This document shows positions 56,937 to 64,000 of a stretch of 64,000 bases of DNA, piece after piece. Each line of letters starts with the position of its first letter. The first letter of the stretch is position 1. The notes under the pieces are model-generated. The model worked only from the letters and a program-made list of their open reading frames with translations, was not told where the DNA came from and did not search any database. The stretch is from assembly GCA_965216585.1 (NCBI GenBank), contig CBDCGC010000003.1:4588001-4652000 (forward strand). The letters are read 5' to 3'. The DNA comes from CADEER01 sp965216585 (GTDB taxonomy: Bacteria; Desulfobacterota; Binatia; HRBIN30; CADEER01). The position numbers were made by a program, and so were the translations under genes.

Positions 56937-58097
56937 ATGTTCTTGGCTGGTTGCAAGTTGGTGGCGAGGGTCTCGTTTCTGGCAGGGATCGTTCTACACT
57001 TCGACGCTGGCCCCGTTACCGCTCAATCTTGTGTCGGCGATTGCAACCGCGACGGGCGCGTGGTCGCCAACGAGGTCACTGCCGTTCTCCAGTCGCAGTG
57101 CTCCGCGGTCTTGCCCGGCGAGCTCAGCGAACGGCTCGCCGCCACGATCGAGCATGTCTTCGCCGGCTGCGCGATACCTCCGGCGGAGTGGCAGATCGCC
57201 CTCGATGCATCGACCATTGGTTGGATGATGAGCGGTTGGGGAGTCGACGGCGGTCCGCTGTGGGTGGTCGGAGGCACGGCATTCGAAGGAAAGATCCTGC
57301 GCTTCGAGCTGGGCGAATGGCGGCGGGAGGAAGTGGAACCCACGGTCGAGCTCCTCAATTGGGTACATGGGACGTCATCCTCGGATGTGTTCGCCGCCAG
57401 CAACGATGGCGCCATCCTGCACTTCGATGGCACGTCGTGGAGCAAGCAGGAGACGCCGGTTGACGAACCGGTATGGGGCCTGTGGGCGGTGGCGCCCGAC
57501 GATGTCTGGGCGGTCGGCGGTGATGCGGTTCTCGGCACCGAGCCCTTCGTTCTTCACTACGATGGCCTGCGCTGGTCGGCGGTGCCGATACCGCCATTGC
57601 AGCGGCCGGGAGTCGCGGCACTGTTCAAGGTCTGGGGCTCAGCCAGCGACGACGTCTATGCCGTTGGCGAGAACGGTGTCGTCCTGCATTGGGACGGCGC
57701 TGCCCTTACCGAGATGGGTGTCGGCATTGGTCAAGACCTGATCGGCATCTGGGGCAATGGAGCCGATGACGTCACCGTCGTCGGCGGTCGTGGCACGGCG
57801 GAGCTTGCGCACTACGATGGCGTCGAGTGGGTTCGCGCGCCGCCTTCGCGAATTCCCGGCCTGAACGGCGTATGGACCCGCCGCGGCGACCTCGTCCATG
57901 CCGTCGGTGTCGGCGGAACCGTACTCCGGGTCGATCCGAGAACCTTGACGGTTCTCGAGGAGGTTCCGGTGCCGACCGATCTCGAGCTACACGCCGTCTT
58001 TGGCGACGCCGCCGGGCGGATGTTCATCTTTGGCGCCAACTTCGTTTTCCCCGAGGCGGGCGTGGTTTTGACGAGAAGGATGCTTGATGAAGACTGA
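56937..58097 (+). CDS. Secreted beta-propeller-like protein with N-terminal EF-hand loop
   Basis: 386 aa from ATG 56937 (GTG 56931 is possible). After the signal, CVGDCNRDGRVVANEV gives one canonical EF-hand loop inside a Cys bracket. The second loop has degenerated, but a closing AGC remains. The body repeats W-[GA]-x(4-5)-D-D-V-[WYF]-A-[VA] plus HYDG/HWDG motifs (VWAVGGD, VLHYDGLRW, VYAVGENG, VVLHWDGAAL), typical of surface propellers in myxobacteria-like genomes. It overlaps the cytochrome gene start by 11 bases, so the two are probably co-translated. Confidence 0.78.
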   Translation: MFLAGCKLVARVSFLAGIVLHFDAGPVTAQSCVGDCNRDGRVVANEVTAVLQSQCSAVLPGELSERLAATIEHVFAGCAIPPAEWQIALDASTIGWMMSGWGVDGGPLWVVGGTAFEGKILRFELGEWRREEVEPTVELLNWVHGTSSSDVFAASNDGAILHFDGTSWSKQETPVDEPVWGLWAVAPDDVWAVGGDAVLGTEPFVLHYDGLRWSAVPIPPLQRPGVAALFKVWGSASDDVYAVGENGVVLHWDGAALTEMGVGIGQDLIGIWGNGADDVTVVGGRGTAELAHYDGVEWVRAPPSRIPGLNGVWTRRGDLVHAVGVGGTVLRVDPRTLTVLEEVPVPTDLELHAVFGDAAGRMFIFGANFVFPEAGVVLTRRMLDED

Positions 58098-60732
58098 AGC
58101 TGTCAGCGGCAAATCGTTCCGTGCTGCGGCGGCACCGTCGTCTGTCGCGCTGGCGTTGCTGTGCTGTCTTTCCGTGTCTTGCGGCGACGATGACGACGTC
58201 GGGCCGGTGGCCGCGACTCCTACCGTTGCGCCGACGCCGGAGGCTTCCTTCTCGCCGACCGCGGTGGCAACGCCGACGCCGACGCGTGTGGCGACATCTT
58301 CTCCCGTGCCGCCGACAGCCACCGCGAGCTCGACCGCCGCACGATCTTCCACGCCGGCGTCATCGTCGACGCCCGCACCCAGTCAGACGCCACCACCGCC
58401 GGCGACACAGGCAGCCACGGCGACGCCGCTGCTGGCGACGGTGTCCCCGTCGGCGAGCGCAACCGCGGTGAGCAGCGCCAGCCCGACGCCGCGGGCGGGG
58501 ATCTTTGCCGACCTCGGCGAGCCGCTGCCGGTCGCCACTACCGAGCAGTTGGCGACCTTCGATCGCGGGCGCGACGTAGCGAGGCGGGTGTTTTCACGCC
58601 AGGACGGGCTGGGTCCCGACTTCAACGTCGTGTCGTGCGCCCACTGCCACGAGAAGCCCGTCACCGGCGGCGGCGGCGCGAGATACCGGGACTTTCTGCT
58701 CGTCCAGCAAGTGCTCGACGACGGCTCGTCGATTCCGCTCGGCGCCAACGGCGTGCAGCCGCAGTTTACGTTGAACGCGGGCGGTCGAAGGATGACGGAC
58801 GACGGGACCAACCTGCAAGCCAATCGCAATCCCATTCCATTTTTCGGCGTCGGTTTGCTGGCGGAGATCAGCGAAGAGGAGATCCTGCGCCGCGAGGATG
58901 TACTCGACGCCGATGGCGACGGCATCAGCGGCCGCGCCAACTACGACCGCGGCTTCGTCGGTCGCTTCGGCCGCAAATCGCAAACCGTGTCCATCGAAGG
59001 CTTCATCCGCGGCCCGCTCTTCAACCACTTTGGCATTACCTCCGACCCGCTGCCGGACGAACGCAAGGCGCTGTTGCCGGTGCCGAGTGCGCCCGAAGAG
59101 GAGGAACCTCTGCTCTCCGCGCTGCTGGACGCTCTCTCGGTACAGCGGGCATACGCGCAAGTAGCGGCGCCTGAGGAGCCAACCGTCGACGACGACGGAG
59201 TGCCGGATCCCGAGCTGTCGGAAGACGATCTATTCGATCTGGTGTCGTTCGCCATGTTGCTCGCCGCTCCTCAACCCGACGAACCGACTGCGCAGAGCGA
59301 ATCGGGTGCACGGGTCTTTGCCGAGATTGGCTGCGACGGTTGTCACGTCCCGTACCTCGAGGGATTGCGCGGCCCGGTGCCGGCCTACAGCGATCTCCTG
59401 GTGCACGACATGGGCGAAGAGCTCGCCGATGGCATCAGCATGGGGCTTGCTTCCGGCTCGGAGTTTCGCACCCAGCCGTTGTGGGGAGTCACCGCGGTTG
59501 CGCCGTATCTGCACGACGGACGGGCCGACACGCTCGATCAGGCCATCCGCATGCACGGCGGCGAAGGTGCGGCGTCTCGCGATGCCTATGTCGCACGCGA
59601 CGCTGCGGCGCAACGAGATCTGATCGCCTTTCTCGAATCGCTCGGCGGCTCTCGGCAGCGCAGCGAGGGTCTGTTGCCTCCCGATGCCGCGATTCCGGAT
59701 GCTGGAACCCTTGGCGGACCGGCGACCGCTCTCAGCCCCGAAGAAGAGGAGATGTTTGAGCTCGGTCGTGCGGTCTTCGATCGCGACGTCCCCATCGACG
59801 GCGGCTTGGGTCCGATCTTCAACGGCGATTCCTGTCGCGCTTGTCACTTTCAGCCCGTCATCGGTGGTGCCGGCGCGGCCGACGTCGACGTCGTTCGCCA
59901 CGGTCACCTGGAAGACGGTGTCTTTCGCGCTCCGCAACAGGGCACCATGGCGCCGCGTCACTCTACGGCCGGTGTGCGGCCGCAGATCGATGAGGAAGCC
60001 AATGTCTTCGAGACGCGTCAGACGCCGCCGGTCTTTGGCCTCGGTTTTCTCGAGAGCATCCCCGAGGCGGATGTCCTGGCCAACGCCGACTGTGACAATC
60101 CCGATCCGACGGCGGTATCCGGCTGCGCCCACATCTTGCCATCGGGAGAGCTCGGCCGTCTTGGCTGGAAAGCCAACGTGCCCAATCTAGCCGAGTTTGC
60201 CCGCGATGCGATGTTCAACGAATTGGGCATGACCCTGCCGGAAATCGAGGGCCAGAGCTTTGGCGCCGTGACCGACTCCGACGCCGCTGCCGACCCCGAG
60301 CTCTCGGTGCAAGATCTCCGTGCGCTGGTCTTCTTCATGCAGCGCTTGGCGCCGCCGCGGCGCCGCTCGACGGATGCCCAGGCAGAGGCGGCCGGTGAGA
60401 CCGTGTTCCATGCGATCGGTTGTGGCGACTGTCATCTGGGTCAATTCGCCAGCCCGGAGGGCGTCGTCGCCTACACCGACCTCTTGTTGCATCAGGTGGC
60501 GCCCGATGGCGGGCCGGGGATCGCCGACGGTGACGCCGGGGTGTTGGAGATTCGCACGCCGCCGCTGTGGGGATTGTCGCTGACGCCGCCGTACATGCAC
60601 GACGGTCGCGCCTTCACCGTCGAAGAGGCGGTCCTGCGACACGACGCTGAAGCGGCAAGCTCGAGACAGTCGTTCGAAGCACTGTCAGAGGACGAGCGCG
60701 AGAGCTTGATGGCATTCCTTCGCTCGTTGTAG
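58087..60732 (+). CDS. Four-heme tandem di-heme oxidoreductase (duplicated DUF1111)
   Basis: 881 aa from ATG 58087. The lipobox-type end LLCCLSVSC is followed by a ~110-residue Ser/Thr/Pro/Ala linker. Two DHOR/DUF1111 units follow. Unit 1: CAHCH, NPIPFFGVGLL, CDGCH and PLWGVTAVAPYLHDGRAD. Unit 2: CRACH, PPVFGLGFLESI, CGDCH and PLWGLSLTPPYMHDGRA. Each unit is related to the MauG/thiol-oxidoreductase di-heme family. The fusion appears to be an internal duplication. Periplasmic or outer-membrane-anchored; the electron partner is unknown. Confidence 0.88.
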   Translation: MKTEAVSGKSFRAAAAPSSVALALLCCLSVSCGDDDDVGPVAATPTVAPTPEASFSPTAVATPTPTRVATSSPVPPTATASSTAARSSTPASSSTPAPSQTPPPPATQAATATPLLATVSPSASATAVSSASPTPRAGIFADLGEPLPVATTEQLATFDRGRDVARRVFSRQDGLGPDFNVVSCAHCHEKPVTGGGGARYRDFLLVQQVLDDGSSIPLGANGVQPQFTLNAGGRRMTDDGTNLQANRNPIPFFGVGLLAEISEEEILRREDVLDADGDGISGRANYDRGFVGRFGRKSQTVSIEGFIRGPLFNHFGITSDPLPDERKALLPVPSAPEEEEPLLSALLDALSVQRAYAQVAAPEEPTVDDDGVPDPELSEDDLFDLVSFAMLLAAPQPDEPTAQSESGARVFAEIGCDGCHVPYLEGLRGPVPAYSDLLVHDMGEELADGISMGLASGSEFRTQPLWGVTAVAPYLHDGRADTLDQAIRMHGGEGAASRDAYVARDAAAQRDLIAFLESLGGSRQRSEGLLPPDAAIPDAGTLGGPATALSPEEEEMFELGRAVFDRDVPIDGGLGPIFNGDSCRACHFQPVIGGAGAADVDVVRHGHLEDGVFRAPQQGTMAPRHSTAGVRPQIDEEANVFETRQTPPVFGLGFLESIPEADVLANADCDNPDPTAVSGCAHILPSGELGRLGWKANVPNLAEFARDAMFNELGMTLPEIEGQSFGAVTDSDAAADPELSVQDLRALVFFMQRLAPPRRRSTDAQAEAAGETVFHAIGCGDCHLGQFASPEGVVAYTDLLLHQVAPDGGPGIADGDAGVLEIRTPPLWGLSLTPPYMHDGRAFTVEEAVLRHDAEAASSRQSFEALSEDERESLMAFLRSL

Positions 60733-60767
60733 GCCAAATGTGTCGGCGATTGCAGTGAGTTTCGGAT

Positions 60768-61193
60768 CTATTCCGAGGCCGGCCGGAAGCGCGGTACGGC
60801 GAGGTCTTCGCTCATGTCTTCCCAGACCAGCTCGACGGGCATGCCGATACGGATGTCCGTGGGATCGATTCCGACCAGGTTGGACATCATGCGAACACCG
60901 CCGGCGTTTTCCAGGGCGATGACGGCGATGACGAAGGGCAGCTCCTGATCGGCGGCGACCGGCCGGTGCACGATGGTATAGGTGTAGACCTCGCCGCGGC
61001 CGCTGACCTCATGCCATTCGGCGGCGTCGGCGCGGCACTCGGGGCACACCGGGGCAGGGGGCAGGCGTGTGTGGCCGCAGGCGCCGCAGCGCTGCACTAC
61101 CAGGCGGTGCTCGGCCGCCGCTTCCCACCACGGCAGAGTCATCGAGTCGGACATCGGCTCGGGCATGCTGTCGGGAAAGAAGCGTTCGCTCAT
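60768..61193 (-). CDS. OB-fold zinc-ribbon protein (DUF35/ChsH2-C type)
   Basis: 141 aa from ATG 61193. CGACGHTRLPPAPVCPEC is the CxxC...CxxC zinc ribbon of DUF35 acyl-CoA-associated proteins, followed by an OB-fold (YTIVHRPVAADQELPFVIAV). In steroid degradation DUF35 partners bind Ltp2-type aldolases. Its ATG overlaps the stop of the thiolase-like gene (ATGA), so the two are surely a complex or operon pair. Confidence 0.9.
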   Translation of the reverse strand: MSERFFPDSMPEPMSDSMTLPWWEAAAEHRLVVQRCGACGHTRLPPAPVCPECRADAAEWHEVSGRGEVYTYTIVHRPVAADQELPFVIAVIALENAGGVRMMSNLVGIDPTDIRIGMPVELVWEDMSEDLAVPRFRPASE

Positions 61194-62416
61194 GGCCGCA
61201 CCAAGACCAGCGCGCTCGACGGGGTACCTGCGGCGCTGGTCACCAGGCATACCTCGGCGCCGTCGACCGGGCTGGTCGATTCGCCGCGCAGCGAGCGCAC
61301 GCCTTCGACGACGTGGTTGAGGCCGTGGATGTAGGCTTCGGAAAGGCTGCCACCGTGGGTGTTGGTCGGCATGCCGCCGCCGTTCCAGGACAGTGCGCCG
61401 CTCTCGATGAACGGTCCGCCTTCGCCGCGTTTGCAGAAGCCGTAGTCTTCGAGCTGCATGAGAACACAGCCGGTGAAGTGATCGTAGATCTGCGCCACGT
61501 CGACGTCGGCGGGTCCGACTCCGGCTTTGCCCCACAGGCGGTTGGCCATCTCTTCGCAGCCGCCTGTGGCGTAGAGATCGTCGGCGATGTTGGAGTTGGA
61601 GAACGGTCCAAAACCATAGCCCTTGGGAGCGCCCTGCTCGGCGGCGCGGATCTCGACCGCCGGCTTGGCCAGATCGCGTGCCCGCTCCTTGGTGGTGACG
61701 ACGACGGCGCAGGCGCCGTCGCTCTCGAGACAGCAGTCGAAGAGGCGGTGCGGGTCGGCGATCATCGGCGAGCTCTGGTGATCTTCCAGCGTCATCGGTT
61801 TGGCGCCCATGACGGCGCGCGGGTTGCGACTGGCGTGCTCGCGAAAGGTAACGGCTAGTCTGCCCAGGTGTTCGCTCGTCGTTCCGTAGAGATGCATGTG
61901 GCGCCGCGTCGGCAACGCGTAGGCGGCGGCAGCCATCAGCATTCCGTAGGGCATGACGAAGCCGATCGAGGCGACCATCAGTGAATCGGCCGGTTTGACC
62001 GTCGGCGGTTGCGCGTCTTGCGGCAGTGTCGCGACGTCGCGACCGGCGTTGCCGAAGCGAAAGAACTGCCCCTGGCAAAGCGAGCGGTAGACCACGACCA
62101 CCTCGGCCTGGCCGCATTCGACCGCCATGGCGGCGTTGGCCACCGCGGCACAGGCACCGCTGCCGCCGGGCATCCACACCATGTTGCCGAAGCGCAGCGC
62201 CGGAAGTCCCAGCTCGGCGGCGATGAAGACCGCTTCGTTGCGGTCCTCGGCAAAGGACGTAAGACCATCGACGTCGTCGACCGACAGGCCGGCGTCTCCG
62301 ACCGCACGCAGGATCGACTGGCAGGCCAGGGCGTGCTCGGTGACCTCACCGATCTTTCCCCAGCGCGCATACTTGGATTCGCCGACGCCGACGATCTGTG
62401 CTCGTGAATCAGCCAT
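61190..62416 (-). CDS. Thiolase-fold protein, Ltp2/SCP-x-like, lacking usual catalytic Cys
   Basis: 408 aa. MADSRAQIVGVGESKYARWG starts like lipid-transfer-type thiolases. The nucleophile loop reads PGGSGACAAVANAA; by spacing, the usual Cys is replaced by Gly/Ser, as in Ltp2 aldolases that use Tyr. AQIYDHFTGCVLMQLEDYG and TNTHGGSLSEAYIHG match Ltp2-type catalytic segments. With the DUF35 partner this fits a retro-aldol step removing a C3 unit from a branched or sterol-like side chain. That substrate is inference; fatty or terpenoid acyl-CoA is also possible. Confidence 0.85.
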   Translation of the reverse strand: MADSRAQIVGVGESKYARWGKIGEVTEHALACQSILRAVGDAGLSVDDVDGLTSFAEDRNEAVFIAAELGLPALRFGNMVWMPGGSGACAAVANAAMAVECGQAEVVVVYRSLCQGQFFRFGNAGRDVATLPQDAQPPTVKPADSLMVASIGFVMPYGMLMAAAAYALPTRRHMHLYGTTSEHLGRLAVTFREHASRNPRAVMGAKPMTLEDHQSSPMIADPHRLFDCCLESDGACAVVVTTKERARDLAKPAVEIRAAEQGAPKGYGFGPFSNSNIADDLYATGGCEEMANRLWGKAGVGPADVDVAQIYDHFTGCVLMQLEDYGFCKRGEGGPFIESGALSWNGGGMPTNTHGGSLSEAYIHGLNHVVEGVRSLRGESTSPVDGAEVCLVTSAAGTPSSALVLVRP

Positions 62417-62467
62417 GTTCGTGGTCCGCTCTGGGCTGAAACCCGCTTCGCTCGCAGGTGTGGCGCT

Positions 62468-62571
62468 CCCCCAGCCTACTGCCCCAGCCCGAGCCTACAG
62501 CCTTTTTTCCCAACTCAGTCTGGTTGGTATCAATGAAGGCTGGGGCTTGGGCTGGGGCAGAAGGCTGGGGG
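62468..62571. repeat. 34-bp imperfect inverted repeat with G-rich arm
   Basis: Arm 1 (62468-62502, C-rich: CCCCCAGCCTACTGCCCCAG onward) pairs with arm 2 (62538-62571, GGCTGGGGCTTGGGCTGGGG onward) over ~34 bases with about five mismatches, around a 35-base A+T-richer centre. Arm 2 has four G tracts (GGGG, GGG, GGGG, GGGGG) that could fold a quadruplex. It lies between divergent genes where a terminator is not expected, so a MITE-like remnant or a divergent control element is possible. No other gene is seen in 62417-62658. Confidence 0.6.
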
Positions 62572-62658
62572 TGGTCTCGCTCGATGGGCAACGCTCTCTC
62601 CACTCGGTTGGCCGATGGATATTGACGGATTCTCGCACTTCTTGCGATACCTCGTGCG

Positions 62659-64000
62659 ATGCAAAGAGGTCTGGCCGGAATCCGCGTTCTCGACTTTTCC
62701 GAGCAGATCGCCGGTCCCTATTGCACGAAGCTGCTGATCGATGGCGGCGCCGAGGTCGTCAAGGTCGAGCGCCGCGCAGGGGATACGCTGCGTTCGTGGT
62801 CGGCGAGCGGCGCCGATCTGGGCGGGCGAGATTCGGCCCTTTTCGCGTTTCTCAACGCCGGCAAGAAGTCGGTAGTCGGCAGTCTCGATGACGCCGCCGT
62901 CGAGAGGCTGCTGGGCGAGGCCGATCTCGTCGTCGAAGCGCACGGGTTGGAGTCCGACTGCGGCGTCGCGGTGGACGTCGAGGCTCTGCGTGCTGCCTAC
63001 CCGTCGCTGGTCATCGTATCGATTACACCCTACGGCCGGAGCGGCCCGTGGGCCGGGCGGCGGGCCACTGAGTTCACCCTGCAGGCGGAGTCGGGTTCGA
63101 TCGGTATGCGCGGCTTGATGGGCGAGCAGCCGTTCCAGGCCGGCGGCCGCATCACGGAATGGGCGGCGGGTGCGTACGCTGCTGCTGCGGCGCTGCCGGC
63201 GCTGATGCGGGCGCGGCAAACGGGACACGGCGAGCATGTCGATCTGTCGATGCTGGAAACGGCGAACATCATCTTCACGAACTTCTCCGAGACGATGAAC
63301 CGCATGATGAACGGCAGCCCGGACGACCCCGAGCACGCCTTTCTCACCTGGACGGTGGAGACGCCGTCGATCGAGCCGACCGCTGACGGCTACGTCGGCT
63401 TCTGCACCAACTCGCGGCAGCAGTTCTCGGATTTCCTCCTCATGATCGAACGGCCGGATCTGCAGGACGACGAAGAACTCGCCCAAGTCGCCGGACGGCT
63501 GATGCGCTTCGACGAGTGGAACGAAACCATGCGACCGTGGCTCAGCTCGAAGACGACTGCTAAAGTCGTCGAGCTGGCGTCGGCTCTGCGCATCCCGGTC
63601 GCTCCGGTGTGCAACGGCGAGACGGTGACGAGCCACGAGCAATTGCAGGCGCGCCGGGTTTTCCGCGCCGATGCCGGCGGCGGCTTCCAGCAGCCGCGGC
63701 GGCCCTACCTCATCGACGGGGAAGAGCCGCCTGCGCCGCGGGTAGCGCCGCGTCTCGGCCAACACGCGAGCGCGGCGGTGTTCGAGAACGACGGCGAAAC
63801 GCCAACACGGATGCTCGACGGCGTGCGGATCCTCGATCTCACCGCCTGGTGGGCGGGACCTGCCGCAACCCACTTCTTCGCCGCTCTCGGCGCCGAGGTC
63901 ATCCACGTCGAGTCGACCAGGCGGCCCGACGGTCTGCGCATGATCGGCGGCATGATGGCGGCGCACTATCCCGAGTGGTGGGAGGCGAGCCCGCATTTTC
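62659..64000 (+). CDS. CaiB/BaiF family III CoA-transferase, double-domain, 3' end outside window
   Basis: Starts ATG 62659 (GLAGIRVLDFSEQIAGPYCT) and is open to the window end, 447 codons so far. The first unit has KLLIDGGAEVVKVER, ITPYGRSGPWAG and the GHGEHVDLSM segment near where family III enzymes place the catalytic Asp. A second unit begins at VRILDLTAWWAGPAATHFFA and is cut off. Two-domain family members move CoA between carboxylates. It is divergent from the thiolase/DUF35 pair, so it may activate the same substrate. There is no strong ribosome-binding site. Confidence 0.85.
   Translation, partial: MQRGLAGIRVLDFSEQIAGPYCTKLLIDGGAEVVKVERRAGDTLRSWSASGADLGGRDSALFAFLNAGKKSVVGSLDDAAVERLLGEADLVVEAHGLESDCGVAVDVEALRAAYPSLVIVSITPYGRSGPWAGRRATEFTLQAESGSIGMRGLMGEQPFQAGGRITEWAAGAYAAAAALPALMRARQTGHGEHVDLSMLETANIIFTNFSETMNRMMNGSPDDPEHAFLTWTVETPSIEPTADGYVGFCTNSRQQFSDFLLMIERPDLQDDEELAQVAGRLMRFDEWNETMRPWLSSKTTAKVVELASALRIPVAPVCNGETVTSHEQLQARRVFRADAGGGFQQPRRPYLIDGEEPPAPRVAPRLGQHASAAVFENDGETPTRMLDGVRILDLTAWWAGPAATHFFAALGAEVIHVESTRRPDGLRMIGGMMAAHYPEWWEASPHF

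Overview
The window is a G+C-rich bacterial chromosome segment with dense coding, frequent GTG/TTG starts and many ATGA or GTGA stop/start overlaps. It shows a Gram-negative-type envelope (OmpA-family protein, lipoproteins, periplasmic di-heme peroxidases), a single-anchor sdhCAB complex, and many CoA-linked catabolic enzymes. It also has secreted proteins carrying Cys-bracketed EF-hand pairs. Together these suggest a deltaproteobacterial or Binatota/Myxococcota-like environmental bacterium. That placement is inference from gene content; there is no rRNA or tRNA in the window to confirm it.

Layout. 0-7.3 kb: the end of an OmpA-family gene, DNA polymerase IV, a divergent LigD/Ku end-joining pair, a MerR-TPR protein and a tandem EthD protein. 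7.3-14.5 kb: an accessory-looking stretch with lower G+C at third codon positions. It holds a secreted EF-hand protein, a broken EF-hand remnant, an Lgt-like membrane enzyme coupled to an eight-heme cytochrome lipoprotein, and a large Cys-rich sulfatase. 14.6-24.6 kb: rhomboid protease, secreted beta-helix protein, sdhCAB, a VapBC-like pair, a di-heme peroxidase and dihydrolipoamide dehydrogenase. 24.6-27.3 kb: a 41-bp tandem array and a group II intron. The intron sits inside a diverged inverted copy of the array's repeat, and its reverse transcriptase gene is broken by a five-copy 37-bp tandem repeat.

27.3-49.4 kb: aminotransferase, acyl-CoA dehydrogenase, Asd, DacB, a second di-heme peroxidase with an EF-hand tail, a secreted repeat protein, FKBP isomerase, EVE protein, Map, Dus, aldo/keto reductase, ClpS/ClpA, CPBP protease, a KamA-like radical SAM enzyme, a NosL-like lipoprotein, L33, a sterol-desaturase-family hydroxylase and an AraC regulator. 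49.4-54.9 kb: a tight catabolic operon (thiolase, MarR, acyl-CoA dehydrogenase, VTT-domain membrane protein, two SDRs) behind a perfect inverted-repeat operator. 55-60.7 kb: a secreted pectinacetylesterase-like lipoprotein, an EF-hand propeller protein and a four-heme DUF1111 fusion. 60.8-64 kb: an Ltp2-like thiolase fold with a DUF35 partner, divergent from a double-domain CoA transferase that runs off the end.

The most unusual points are: the intron whose spliced exons rebuild the host repeat and whose protein gene is broken by a tandem expansion; the Lgt-paralogue/octaheme-lipoprotein coupling; a sulfatase whose maturation motif lacks the proline and whose fold is split by a Cys-rich block; and one Cys-bracketed EF-hand module reused at N- or C-termini of several secreted proteins.
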